Position numbers and translations under genes: made by a program. A stretch of 64,000 nucleotides of DNA from Nostoc calcicola FACHB-3891 (lineage in GTDB: Bacteria > Cyanobacteriota > Cyanobacteriia > Cyanobacteriales > Nostocaceae): contig NZ_JACJRQ010000001.1 in NCBI RefSeq assembly GCF_014697355.1, positions 186,001 to 250,000 on the forward strand, in the 5' to 3' direction. Of this stretch, positions 28,903-37,900 are shown one piece after another; position 1 is the first letter of the stretch; the number at the start of each line of letters is the position of its first letter. The notes under the pieces were generated by a model. That model did not search any database. It saw only the letters and a list, made by a program, of their open reading frames with translations, and was not told where the DNA came from.

Positions 28903-31900
28903 ATGTATGAACAGCGTCAGCAAGCTTATCTCAACCTTATTCGCAGCCTGTTAGATTCCCCCAGTGGTGAAGAAACGGAGATTTTAGCAGCAAACCAAGA
29001 TTTACTTGATGCTGGCTTAGTACAAAAGATGCTGGAAATAGCAAGTAATCTATTAAGCCAAGGCGAATTAGACCAAGCTAACCGTTTAATGAATATAGTG
29101 GGAAAGCAGCTTGGAGTTTATAGTGAATTATCATTGACTGCCACAGAAAAGGAATATATTAATTTTTTATATCAAACGTTACGAGCAACCGCAGACAGCG
29201 AAGGTAATCCCCAGGTAGTTTACCCCTTGTTGGCACAGAATACAGACAAACTTGATGGAGTGTTTGCAGAAATACTACATCGTTGGGGGACAAATAGACT
29301 AGGGGAAGCGAAAGCAGATGAGGCGGAATATTTAGCAGCAGTTATTGTTGAATTTAGCAATTTAGTAGCGCAATTCTCCTTGGGTAGCAACAAAGCCAAC
29401 AAGATGGAAATTGCTATTATCGGCTATGAAGTGGCTTTAACTGTCAGAACCAGAGAAGCTTTGCCTGTTGATTGGGCAGCAACGCAAAATAATCTCGCTA
29501 ATGCCTACAGGGAGAGAATCAAAGGAGACAAACCAGAGAATATCGAAAAGGCGATCGCTGCATATACTGCGGCTTTAACTGTCAGAACCAGGGAAGCTTT
29601 GCCTGTTGATTGGGCAATGACGCAAAATAATCTGGGACTTGCCTACATTGACAGAATTCGAGGAAACAAAGCAGAAAATATTGAACGAGCAATCCAAGCC
29701 TGCACATATGCTTTGGAAGTTAGAACTCGTCAGACTTTCCCTCAACAATGGGCTGAAACGCGAAATAATTTGGGTAATGCTTACTCTAACAGAATAATAG
29801 GAGACAAAGCAGAGAATCTCGAACAAGCAATCAATGCCTACACAAATGCCTTGGAATTTTTTAACCTTGAGGATTTGCCTCAACAATGGGCAATAACGCA
29901 AAATAATTTGGGCAGTGCTTACTCTAACAGAATACTAGGAGACAGAGCAGAGAATCTCGAACAAGCAATCAATCACTACACAGATGCTTTGAAAGTTTTA
30001 ACCCGCGAAGTTTCACCCCAAAATTGGGCAATGATACAAAATCATCTGGGAATTGCTTATCATTACAGAATTAAGGGAGACCCTACAGAAAATCTCGAAC
30101 AAGCAATCAAAGCCTACACAAATGCTTTGGAAGTTAGAACCCGCGAGGCGTTACCCCAACAATGGGCAGCAACACAAGACCATTTAGGTACTGCTTACTA
30201 TAAAAAAATACTGATAAATCCGGCAGAAAATACTGAACTTGCTATTCAGGCTATTAAGGCTTATGAATATGCTTTGGAAGTGAGAACCCGCGAGGTTGCA
30301 CCCCAAGATTGGGCAATAACGCAAAATAATCTGGGGAATGTTTACTCTGTCAAAATCACAGAAGAACCAGCCGATAATTTTGAAAAAGCGATCGCTGCTT
30401 TAACTGCTGCTTTAACTGTCTACACCAAAGAAGCTTTGCCTGAAAACCATGCAGAAACTTTGTTTGGGCTGGGAAGAACTTACCAAGACAGAAACAAGTT
30501 TAACTTAGCATACAATACTTTTGAGTCTGCCATTGTCACCATAGAATCTTTGCGAGAAGAAATAGTATCTGGAGAAGAAAGCAAACGCAAACAAGCGGAA
30601 CAGTTCAATAAAGTTTATAGCTGTATGGTAGAGGTTTGCACAGAATTAAATAAGATTACCGAAGCAATTGAATATGTTGAACGTAGTAAAACCCGCAGTT
30701 TAGTTGAACAAATTCTCGAACGTGACTCAAAAACCATCTTTCCGCCAGAAGTCGCAACTCAATTAGAAAAATACAGGGATGAAATAGCCGTAGGACAATA
30801 TCAAATCCAAAATGGCAAAGCTGAAAATCCAAAAGACCTAGCACAACATCTACAACAGTTACGACAGCAGCGTAATGAATTGCAAAACCAATACTTACCT
30901 GTTGGTTATGGTTTCAAATTCAACTCCTTCCAAGGTTCTTTAGATGAGCATACAGCCATTATCGAGTGGTATATTCTTGGTGATAAAATTTTGGCGTTTA
31001 TTGTCACAAAACAAGGAGAAGTAACTGTTTGGCAATCCCAACCAGAAGACCAACAAGCTTTGTATGATTGGGTAAATCAATATTTGCAGAATTACTACAA
31101 TCAAAACGACAAATGGCGAAATAACTTAGGGGAAGAACTTAAACAATTAGCCTCAATTCTGCACATTGATGAAATACTAACCCAGATACCAAAGCACTGC
31201 GATAAACTCATCCTAATTCCCCATACAGCCCTGCATTTATTACCCCTTCATGCAATTACAATAAATCAAAATTCTGAAAATTCGTCTTGTCTTCTGGATT
31301 TATTTGCTGGTGGTGTGAGCTATGCACCCAGTTGTCAACTACTGCAACAGGTACAAGAGCGCAAACGTCCTGATTTTCAATCTCTATTTGCGATTCAAAA
31401 CCCTACAGAAGACCTGAATTACACCGATTTAGAAGTACAAGTTATTCAAAGCTACTTTAATACTTCCAACGTTTTGAAAAAAACAGCAGCGACACTCACA
31501 GCAATTAATAATACTGACTTAAACACTTACCACTGCGCCCACTTTAGCTGTCACGGATATTTTAACTTCATAAATCCCAGTCAATCAGCCCTGATTTTGG
31601 CAAATGCTCCCGTAGCTGAAACACTTCCACAACCAAATACAGAACGTTATCTGAATTTGCGATTGGGTGAAATCCATGATTTAGACAAATGCCTTACCCT
31701 AGATAAAATCTTCACTCTCAAATTAGAAAAATGTCGCCTTGTCACCCTTTCCGCGTGCGAAACTGGATTGATTGATTTGAAAAATACCAGTGACGAATAT
31801 ATTGGTTTACCTAGCGGTTTTCTATTAGCTGGTAGTCAAGCTGTAGTTAGTAGTTTGTGGACTGTCGGCGATTTATCTACAGCATTTTTGATGATGAAAT

Positions 31901-32157
31901 TTTACGAAACCCTGCAAACAATAAATAGTGTCTCCATAGCACTCAATCAAGCTCAACAATGGTTACGGAATTTAACCATAGAAGAATTTGAAATAGTTTT
32001 GGAGCAATATGAGCCGCAAATTGCGACAACATTAGCACAAATGCGACCCGGACAACGTTTATTATTTCAAGAATATCTGAAACGCATCAGGCGAGGACAA
32101 TCCTTGCCATTTGCAAATCCTTACCACTGGGCAGCCTTTACCGCAATAGGAGTTTAA
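28903..32157 (+). CDS. TPR-CHAT protein (caspase-like protease domain)
   Basis: 1084 residues from ATG 28903; TTG 28882 is rejected. A helical N-terminal region (1-170) is followed by seven to eight long TPR-like repeats of about 48 residues with a recurrent 'W A x T Q N N L G x A Y' core, then a CHAT domain from about 700. Catalytic His in HFSCHGYF (near 883) and Cys in LSACETG (near 952) are intact. CHAT proteins are caspase/separase-like peptidases; TPR-CHAT proteins act in bacterial defence and cell-death systems. The gene overlaps by 4 bp, tail to tail, with a small gene on the other strand. Confidence 0.9.
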   Translation: MYEQRQQAYLNLIRSLLDSPSGEETEILAANQDLLDAGLVQKMLEIASNLLSQGELDQANRLMNIVGKQLGVYSELSLTATEKEYINFLYQTLRATADSEGNPQVVYPLLAQNTDKLDGVFAEILHRWGTNRLGEAKADEAEYLAAVIVEFSNLVAQFSLGSNKANKMEIAIIGYEVALTVRTREALPVDWAATQNNLANAYRERIKGDKPENIEKAIAAYTAALTVRTREALPVDWAMTQNNLGLAYIDRIRGNKAENIERAIQACTYALEVRTRQTFPQQWAETRNNLGNAYSNRIIGDKAENLEQAINAYTNALEFFNLEDLPQQWAITQNNLGSAYSNRILGDRAENLEQAINHYTDALKVLTREVSPQNWAMIQNHLGIAYHYRIKGDPTENLEQAIKAYTNALEVRTREALPQQWAATQDHLGTAYYKKILINPAENTELAIQAIKAYEYALEVRTREVAPQDWAITQNNLGNVYSVKITEEPADNFEKAIAALTAALTVYTKEALPENHAETLFGLGRTYQDRNKFNLAYNTFESAIVTIESLREEIVSGEESKRKQAEQFNKVYSCMVEVCTELNKITEAIEYVERSKTRSLVEQILERDSKTIFPPEVATQLEKYRDEIAVGQYQIQNGKAENPKDLAQHLQQLRQQRNELQNQYLPVGYGFKFNSFQGSLDEHTAIIEWYILGDKILAFIVTKQGEVTVWQSQPEDQQALYDWVNQYLQNYYNQNDKWRNNLGEELKQLASILHIDEILTQIPKHCDKLILIPHTALHLLPLHAITINQNSENSSCLLDLFAGGVSYAPSCQLLQQVQERKRPDFQSLFAIQNPTEDLNYTDLEVQVIQSYFNTSNVLKKTAATLTAINNTDLNTYHCAHFSCHGYFNFINPSQSALILANAPVAETLPQPNTERYLNLRLGEIHDLDKCLTLDKIFTLKLEKCRLVTLSACETGLIDLKNTSDEYIGLPSGFLLAGSQAVVSSLWTVGDLSTAFLMMKFYETLQTINSVSIALNQAQQWLRNLTIEEFEIVLEQYEPQIATTLAQMRPGQRLLFQEYLKRIRRGQSLPFANPYHWAAFTAIGV

Positions 32158-32522
32158 GCATCAGGTTTATTTACACCGCAAAATTTCTTTGCCCCTAACT
32201 TAAACACACAAATACTCAGTGCAGTTGCCATACCTGGAGGAATCGGAACACCAATTGCGATCGCTTCTATCGCTGGAGCAAGTAATCCAGATTCCAAAGC
32301 TTCTCTAACTTCCTCCTGACAGAAAAATTTGCGGCATTTTTCCAGCCAATCATTTAATCCTCTATCTGCTTCTTGTGCAGTCTCCCGCATAACAAGCAGT
32401 GGAACTGCATCGTCTAAATAGCCTTCACACTCTTCTATGGTATCTAATGCTGTTAAAGCTTCTGGACTATTCGCCAACTGTTTGCGAAACTGAGTAATTT
32501 CCTCTGGTGTAACGGTAATCAT
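32154..32522 (-). CDS. Small protein convergent with TPR-CHAT gene, possible partner
   Basis: 122 residues. Pattern: 'EEITQFRKQLANSPEALTALDTIEECEGYLDDA', a charged middle, 'DWLEKCRKFFCQEEVREAL', and a hydrophobic C-terminal helix (GVPIPPGMATALSICVFKLGAKKFC). Similar small proteins occur in other filamentous cyanobacteria, to my recollection often next to CHAT genes; I cannot verify this here. The stop overlaps the CHAT stop. The C-terminal hydrophobic segment could insert in a membrane, so a cleavable effector or adaptor is conceivable. Function unknown. Confidence 0.65.
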   Translation of the reverse strand: MITVTPEEITQFRKQLANSPEALTALDTIEECEGYLDDAVPLLVMRETAQEADRGLNDWLEKCRKFFCQEEVREALESGLLAPAIEAIAIGVPIPPGMATALSICVFKLGAKKFCGVNKPDA

Positions 32523-33063
32523 TTAATAGTTTTAAGCCGTAAATAAATATATGAAGCATTGAGGGATTATACATCTAATCCCTAATCTAAAGATATGGCG
32601 ATGTCTGTGACGGGCTATTTGGCATCGCCGCTCATACGACATCAAAAGTAGGGACAATTTTGCTATGCGATGTCTACGACGGGCTACGCCTACGCGCATT
32701 TTCGACAACCAGAAAAATTCACGCTATTTTTTGATATGCGTAGTTTACCGCCGTAGACATCACTCTTCGAGTGAAAGCCTCGAATTATTCCTCAAACTCA
32801 GTTTCGCAGAAGGCTTTTAATAAATCAATACAATTAGAGCTAATTTGTAAACTCAAGTAAAATACTTACCTTGTAAGGGTTTCAGGAATTTGAGTTAATA
32901 CAGCACTTATTCGCTGAAACTTAAACCTAGTAATGAGTTGAGTCTCCTTAAGATTTTATTTACGAATCAGCTCTTAGCGATCGCCTTCATCGCTAGAGAT
33001 AACCAAAAACTATAATGAATGCATAAAGCAACCAATACAGGCAAGATTAGGAGAATCTAAATA
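32523..33063. other. Spacer with dispersed repeats and a copy of the M42 gene 3' end
   Basis: Contains GCGATGTCTACGACGGGCTACGCC-type dispersed repeats. The segment 32731-32837 is a diverged copy of 33595-33702 (toxin stop codon through the last codons of the M42 gene). On the minus strand it still reads NCIDLLKAFCETEFEE then stop. No other gene seen. Confidence 0.75.
32731..32837. repeat. Left copy of a 107-bp direct repeat flanking a toxin-antitoxin module
   Basis: Matches 33595-33702 over its whole length with roughly 15-20 differences. Both copies begin TTGATATGCGTAGTTTACCG and end AATCAATACAATTAG. The central TAGTTTACCGCCGTAGGCATCGC part occurs a third time near 41732. Confidence 0.85.
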
Positions 33064-33273
33064 ATGCAGGCTGATAGCATTTCAGAGCAAAGGTTACTTC
33101 AAAAAATTCGCCAGCTACCTCCCGAAAAAGTTTTGCTGGTTGAAGATTTTATTGATTCTTTGGATCAGCAAAGTACAGATCATAGCCTTACCTTTGCAGC
33201 AGCAAAACTTTCTGAACCAGTTCTGCTCAAAATCTGGGATAACCCTGATGATGCAGAATATGACAAACTATGA
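33064..33273 (+). CDS. Antitoxin of second PemK module (DUF2281-like)
   Basis: 69 residues: 'EQRLLQKIRQLPPEKVLLVEDFIDSL' is the DUF2281/RelB-like helix typical of cyanobacterial antitoxins, followed by 'AAKLSEPVLLKIWDNPDDAEYD', a usual toxin-contact tail. ATG 33064 is preceded by TAGGAGAATCTAAATA, a good ribosome site. The stop lies 14 bp inside the toxin gene, so the two are coupled. Confidence 0.8.
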   Translation: MQADSISEQRLLQKIRQLPPEKVLLVEDFIDSLDQQSTDHSLTFAAAKLSEPVLLKIWDNPDDAEYDKL

Positions 33274-33598
33274 ATTTGGTGATGTTGTTTTAGTGCCGTT
33301 TCCCTTTACTGACCAAACTACTACTAAAAAACGTCCAGCAGTGGTTGTGAGTTCTAATAGCTATCAACGTGAGCGTTCGGATTTAATATTGATGGCTATT
33401 ACCAGTCAAGCAAATCCAGCAACTTCCTTTGGTGAAATCACAATTGCCGGATGGCGAGTAGCTGGTCTTCTCAAGCCTTCAATTATTAAACCAGTTTTGA
33501 CTACCATAGATAAAGGGCTAGTGATTAAAAAGTTAGGACGACTTGAGGAACCAGACCTTCAGACCTTGCAAAACCTTTTTCTGGTTATTTTGGGTTGA
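33260..33598 (+). CDS. PemK/MazF family toxin, second module
   Basis: 112 residues from ATG 33260 (MTNYEFGDVVLVPFPFTDQ); ATG 33251 is an alternative. Shows the full PemK pattern: 'GDVVLVPFPFTDQTTTKKRPAVVVSS', 'LMAITSQ' and 'AGLLKPSIIKPVLTTIDKGLV'. Free toxin would cut mRNA. It overlaps the antitoxin gene by 14 bp. Its stop codon lies exactly at the start of the direct repeat that continues into the M42 peptidase gene. Confidence 0.88.
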   Translation: MTNYEFGDVVLVPFPFTDQTTTKKRPAVVVSSNSYQRERSDLILMAITSQANPATSFGEITIAGWRVAGLLKPSIIKPVLTTIDKGLVIKKLGRLEEPDLQTLQNLFLVILG

Positions 33599-33702
33599 TA
33601 TGCGTAGTTTACCGCCGTAGGCATCGCTCCTTCAAATTAAAGCCTCGACAAATCACTCAAACTCACTTTCGCAGAAGGTTTTTAATAAATCAATACAATT
33701 AG
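33595..33702. repeat. Right copy of the direct repeat flanking the toxin-antitoxin module
   Basis: Starts at the toxin stop codon and covers the last 16 or so codons of the M42 gene (33653 onward). See the left copy at 32731-32837. Confidence 0.85.
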
Positions 33703-34696
33703 CGATCGCTCCTAAATGAGCAATTTCATAACCGTGGGTATTTTGAGTAGGAAATGCTAAACAAGCGGCACGTCCAACATGTCCAAATTTCATCGCAATT
33801 GAAGCATCGCTACCAAATCCACTTAAAGTTGTAAACTGTATTGGCATCTCCAACTGCTTGGCACAACGGCGTATTTGTCCATTTAATCCTTCATCATATA
33901 TCCCATAGGCATCTTGAGATAAGAGTACAGGAATTTCGCCATCTTTAACAGGATATTCCTCAGATAAGGGACAAATTTCTAAAGCAATCAAGGCATCTAA
34001 ACGCTGATTTTGAGTAAAAAATAATGCGCCAATTGCTCCGACTTCTTCTTTTGCTGAAGCCACTAAATAAACATCAACAGCGGGTTGTTTCAGGTTTTCA
34101 GCTAAAGCTAGCAAAATGGCAACAGAGGCTTTATTATCTAACGTGTAACTGGCAATATGATCCTTTAATCTAATTGGCAACTTGCGATGTTTGCCAATTA
34201 CCATTCGCGTTCCGGGTCGAATTCCAGCGCCTTCAAGTTCAGCCGTAGTGCGTTTCGTTTCAATCCAGGCATTTTCCCATTTGACGCTAATATCTTCTTG
34301 CTGGACTTTTTGCGGAGATTCGTGGGAAACATGGCGGGAACCAAAGCTGAGAATCCCGCTGATTGTTTCATTGTCTCCCAGTAAATCTACCACGCCCTCA
34401 CCGTAAATCCACGGGAAAGAACCGCCGAGTTTGCGGACTTCAACGCGACCTTCATCGCCGATACTTTTGACCATCGCCCCAATTTCATCTTTATGGGCTG
34501 TAATGGCGATTGCTCGGTCTGGACTTCGGCCGGGGATTTTTGCAATAATATTGTCGGCGCGATCGCACCAGACTTCTACACCCAGTGCCGTAAATCGTTG
34601 CATCAACAACTGATTAATTTCGGCTTCTGCACCACTAGGAGAATGATGCATCACCAACTCTGCAATTATTTCAAATAAGCGATCGTAATCCCACAT
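33653..34696 (-). CDS. M42 family metallopeptidase (glutamyl aminopeptidase/FrvX-like)
   Basis: 347 residues. Metal and catalytic motifs in order: 'AITAHKDEIG' (His, Asp-Glu), 'YTLDNKAS' (bridging Asp), 'ASAKEEVGAIGA' (Glu-Glu), 'EICPLSEEYP', and a late His in 'PTQNTHGYE'. The fold is the M42 tetrahedral aminopeptidase type, with two metal ions, degrading peptides in the cytosol. A copy of its 3' end lies on the far side of the neighbouring toxin-antitoxin module. Confidence 0.92.
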   Translation of the reverse strand: MWDYDRLFEIIAELVMHHSPSGAEAEINQLLMQRFTALGVEVWCDRADNIIAKIPGRSPDRAIAITAHKDEIGAMVKSIGDEGRVEVRKLGGSFPWIYGEGVVDLLGDNETISGILSFGSRHVSHESPQKVQQEDISVKWENAWIETKRTTAELEGAGIRPGTRMVIGKHRKLPIRLKDHIASYTLDNKASVAILLALAENLKQPAVDVYLVASAKEEVGAIGALFFTQNQRLDALIALEICPLSEEYPVKDGEIPVLLSQDAYGIYDEGLNGQIRRCAKQLEMPIQFTTLSGFGSDASIAMKFGHVGRAACLAFPTQNTHGYEIAHLGAIANCIDLLKTFCESEFE

Positions 34697-34701
34697 TAAT
34701 A

Positions 34702-34993
34702 TTACTCGTCAACAACTGTATGAGACGATTGTGCGCTAAAAACCAGATCCGCAGTCGTAAGTGCCAAACCTTTTTGCTGGCGCTTGAGTATTCCTACTGC
34801 ACCGAAAGTAGCAATTGCCAACAATGTCCCCAACTCTGTCGAAGGTTCAAGAACAGACTTAGCCTCAATCGCCGCCAGTGCAGTGTCCGCTATCACCTAA
34901 TGACCTGCGGTGGTTGGGTGGTACTGCTCCCAGATGAGAAACTTGTTGTTGACTGGGTTACATATACCTAGCCGAGATCGAAAGCCTGTAAAT
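34702..34993 (-). pseudogene. 3' remnant of a GDSL/SGNH hydrolase gene with PEP-CTERM signal
   Basis: One minus-strand frame reads '...FLIWEQYHPTTAGH', a stop (TAG, 34897-34899), then 'VIADTALAAIEAKSVLEPSTELGTLLAI...GILKRQQK'. W-x-x-x-H-P-T is the block V (Asp/His) region of GDSL esterases, although the usual Asp is replaced; VLEPST-hydrophobic helix-KRQQK is a PEP-CTERM sorting signal. The in-frame stop and a further stop near 35003 with no upstream catalytic domain show a dead fragment. An abnormal 20-residue extension follows the sorting signal. Confidence 0.75.
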
Positions 34994-35024
34994 ACTATAA
35001 CTTACCGACCTTCGGTCGAGGGAA

Positions 35025-35212
35025 TAGGGAACAGGCAACAGGCAAGAGTAAAGATTTTTGGTGAGACGCGGAAATTGTTGCCTGTTTCCTTGACCAACAA
35101 TCAAAGGTCAAAAGTCCCGCCTCCAAGGTGAGATTGCATGGGGCGGGGTTTAAGTCCCCGTCCCACGCCAACACTTATGCCTGTTGCCTGTTGCCTGTTG
35201 CCTTTAAACAAT
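35025..35212. repeat. Short tandem repeats (GGCAACA type) and GC-rich hairpin
   Basis: GGAACAGGCAACAGGCAAG at about 35029-35047 faces CCTGTTGCCTGTTGCCTGTTGCC at about 35180-35203, which is complementary. Between them lies GGGGCGGGG...CCCCGTCCC (about 35140-35164), a second hairpin. Confidence 0.7.
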
Positions 35213-35235
35213 CTTTGACAAAATACGAAACAACT

Positions 35236-36633
35236 TTAACTTTGCTTTAACTTCAAAGCATCAGCCGCTGAGACACCCTCACCTTGAGTTCCGAAGTACC
35301 ATAAAGCTGTAGCAGCTTCCGCGCGAGTTACTGGTTTTTTGGGTTGAAACAAGGTCGTATAGCCAAAGACACGCCGAATGTTCGATTGTTCACCATTCTG
35401 AAAATCAGCCAATACTGCTCTTAAAGCCTTAGAATCAATTCGAGCTGCGTCTTGGAAACCCCAGGTTTGTTTGACTGCTTCAAAGTTAGCAGAGGGTAAA
35501 GCTTGGCGAGTATCCAAAGGTAATTTCCACAGCAGCAACACTTCCCGCGTTAGGGGAGCGTCAGGACGAAACAAAACAGCTGTAGAATCTCCAGACAAAG
35601 GACTGGGAATTAATCCAGCCTCCGCTAATCCCTGAATTGCTGGAAAATCAGGATCTTTTGAAGACACATCACTAAAAGCTGGTTGAGTGCTTTCTGGTGC
35701 CAACCGAATTTGTTTAGCTGGATTGCTGGCATACATAGCATTATTAGCAGCAATTAGCCAACGGGCGTATTCTCGACGTGTAACGATTTTACCGGGTTCA
35801 AATTGGTTTGTTGTGGCAGCAGAATTGCTCTTAGTTGTTTTTGGTTGTATGGACAAAACACCTAAAGTAGCCAATTCTTCAATGTGTTGTCGCCATTCTT
35901 GTGGTGCTTTATTAAGATCGTTGAATGTCTGAGATTCAGGTGTAGCTTTTGGAGTTGTTTGGTTATTAGCCGTGGTTGGTGGCTGTGGTGTCGAGTTTGC
36001 AGGTGGCACAGGGCCAATAAACTGGGGATCTGCTGGTTGGGGAACGTCGTTATTAGTTTTGTTAGGATTTGTAGTCGGAGTAGGTTGTGCTGTTGCAGTA
36101 CTACTATTTGGTACGTACTCAATCAGTAATTCAGTAGCTGTCTGGGGTTGACTGGGTGTGGCCTTGGTAACTGATTGAGGCTGAATGGAAACTTTCAATA
36201 GCAAATCATCACGACGTGCCTCAAAGACACCGACTCCATCATCTGTTGGCTGTTGCAAAATTTGCCAGTTATTTGTTTGCAACTGACTACGATAAAAGCT
36301 ACCAATCAAGTTGCTAGGGTCAGAACTCAACCAACGAGTCGAAACTCTGTTTTCTGAACCACTAGCAGGCGTAACTTCCTGTAGTTTGGCATTGGAATAT
36401 TGTGGAATATCTTTAGGGAAATCAGCTGGTAACTGAACTGTTGATTCGTTTTGCTGTGCTTGTGGTTGGTTGTTCTGGGATTCTCCAAAGACAACCTGAT
36501 TGTTTTGCAGTCTAGGATCTGCCGCCAAAGACTCCTCAAGGTTTTTGGCCACTGGAGTGTTAGCACAGGCTGTTAACGAAGTGAATAAAACAGCCAAACT
36601 CAGAAATACAGCTGGACGTTTAGCAGGAAGCAC
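35236..36633 (-). CDS. SLH-domain lipoprotein
   Basis: 465 residues. Signal peptide with lipobox LTAC (Cys near 23), so probably a lipoprotein. Residues 45-175 form a small globular domain ('FPKDIPQYSNAKLQEVTP'...'NLIGSFYRSQLQTNNWQIL'), then a Pro/Thr/Asn-rich linker (about 180-235), then S-layer homology segments ('EELATLGVLSIQP...KIVTRREYARWLIAANNAMY', 'FSDVSSKDPDFPAIQGLAEAGLIPSP... PDAPLTREVLLLW', and a last one with 'TRAEAATALWYFG'). Likely envelope-associated; the function of the first domain is unknown. Confidence 0.85.
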   Translation of the reverse strand: MLPAKRPAVFLSLAVLFTSLTACANTPVAKNLEESLAADPRLQNNQVVFGESQNNQPQAQQNESTVQLPADFPKDIPQYSNAKLQEVTPASGSENRVSTRWLSSDPSNLIGSFYRSQLQTNNWQILQQPTDDGVGVFEARRDDLLLKVSIQPQSVTKATPSQPQTATELLIEYVPNSSTATAQPTPTTNPNKTNNDVPQPADPQFIGPVPPANSTPQPPTTANNQTTPKATPESQTFNDLNKAPQEWRQHIEELATLGVLSIQPKTTKSNSAATTNQFEPGKIVTRREYARWLIAANNAMYASNPAKQIRLAPESTQPAFSDVSSKDPDFPAIQGLAEAGLIPSPLSGDSTAVLFRPDAPLTREVLLLWKLPLDTRQALPSANFEAVKQTWGFQDAARIDSKALRAVLADFQNGEQSNIRRVFGYTTLFQPKKPVTRAEAATALWYFGTQGEGVSAADALKLKQS

Positions 36634-36692
36634 AGGAAATCACAAATTGAGTTTCAGTTCCTACCCTAGCGCAAACTGTTCGTTAAATGGGG

Positions 36693-36802
36693 CTGGGGAA
36701 TGGGGATTGGGTACTGGGGATTGGGCAATTGGGGATTGGGTATCGGTACTGGAAAAACTCTTCCCTAATCCCCAGTCCCTAGTCCCCAATCCCCAATACC
36801 TC
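36693..36802. repeat. Inverted short tandem repeats (GGGGATTGGG type)
   Basis: Copies of TGGGGATTGGG at 36700-36750 face complementary AATCCCCAGTCCC/AGTCCCCAATCCCC at 36766-36800, able to fold as one long hairpin upstream of the SLH lipoprotein gene. Confidence 0.8.
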
Positions 36803-37702
36803 GCGTAGCGCTATGAAGATGTCTCAAAAAATTAGTAAACGGTAGCAGAAGCTACCGTGTTGTCTTCGTTTTACAGCCATTAGGTTTTGATAATTCCCAT
36901 GCTTATTTATAGATTTCCCTAAAGTTATGCGAAAGTAACATTTTTCCGAAAAAAAACACAAACAAACCCAGAATAGTTACTATACAAAAGTTTTATGCTT
37001 TTAATGCTCAATCTTTCGGGTGGTTCTGGAGATTTTCAAGTGCCAGACCATATAATTGATTGATAACTCGTCAAATATACAGTTTAGCGACCAAAAGCTT
37101 GAGGCGACGCTCAAATACACTAGTACTCTGCCAACCCAAAAATGCTGGGTGAGGGCTGGGGAAAGGGGAAGGGGTAAAGGGTAAGGGATTTAAAACCTTT
37201 CCCCTTTCCCCTTTCCCCCGCTAAGTTCACTTGGCGAACTACTAGCTTGATGCGATCGCCAAGCCACTTCAGTGATAGACTATGAATAAAGCCCCCTTAG
37301 CCTCATCAAAAAAGGGGAATTAAGGAAATTGGCTAACGCTGGCTTAAAATCGATTCTGAAGATTATTCATCTGACGATGGTAAGCTGGATAATGAAATGT
37401 GTGAAAAATGCCAGTGTTAAGCAATTCCAGGAACTTAGCGTAAGTTTTTAGTTCTTGAGGGTAGGGGTCATCCAAAGCAGTTCAGTGATTTTGGATTTTG
37501 GATTGAAACAGACCACGAGGTTGCTCGGTTGCTGAGGATTTTAGATTTGTTTGGGCCACTAACGGTGAGACATTTAGCTTACTTAATACTAGGGGTGCTA
37601 AAAAAATCTAAAAGACGCTCGGTGAAACGCTAACGCCCTGCTATCGGCAATCTAAAATCTAAAATTGCTGGTTAAGTGTTGTAGCAGTTTCCTTAGTATC
37701 TA

Positions 37703-37900
37703 TCAATGATTTTCTACGGAGAGTGCTACTTGTACTGTAGTCAAGAGTTTCTTGACAACCTCTGCATCTGTGAGTGCTTCCTCTGAAAGTGCGATCGCTC
37801 GTATGTTATCCAAAGCTTTGCCCAAAGCAACCAATACCCTATTCTTCTGGAATAGCAAAGCGGTTCTTTGAGTAAGACCCCAACATCGTGCCCTTCGCAA
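37703..37900 (-). CDS. Doubtful small protein or gene remnant
   Basis: 65 codons; the last two thirds (LVALGKALDNIRAIALSEEALTDAEVVKKLL...) look like a genuine helical protein, while the start (MRRARCWGLTQRTALLF) does not. It may be the 3' remnant of a lost gene. No family recognised and no ribosome site seen. Confidence 0.3.
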   Translation of the reverse strand: MRRARCWGLTQRTALLFQKNRVLVALGKALDNIRAIALSEEALTDAEVVKKLLTTVQVALSVENH

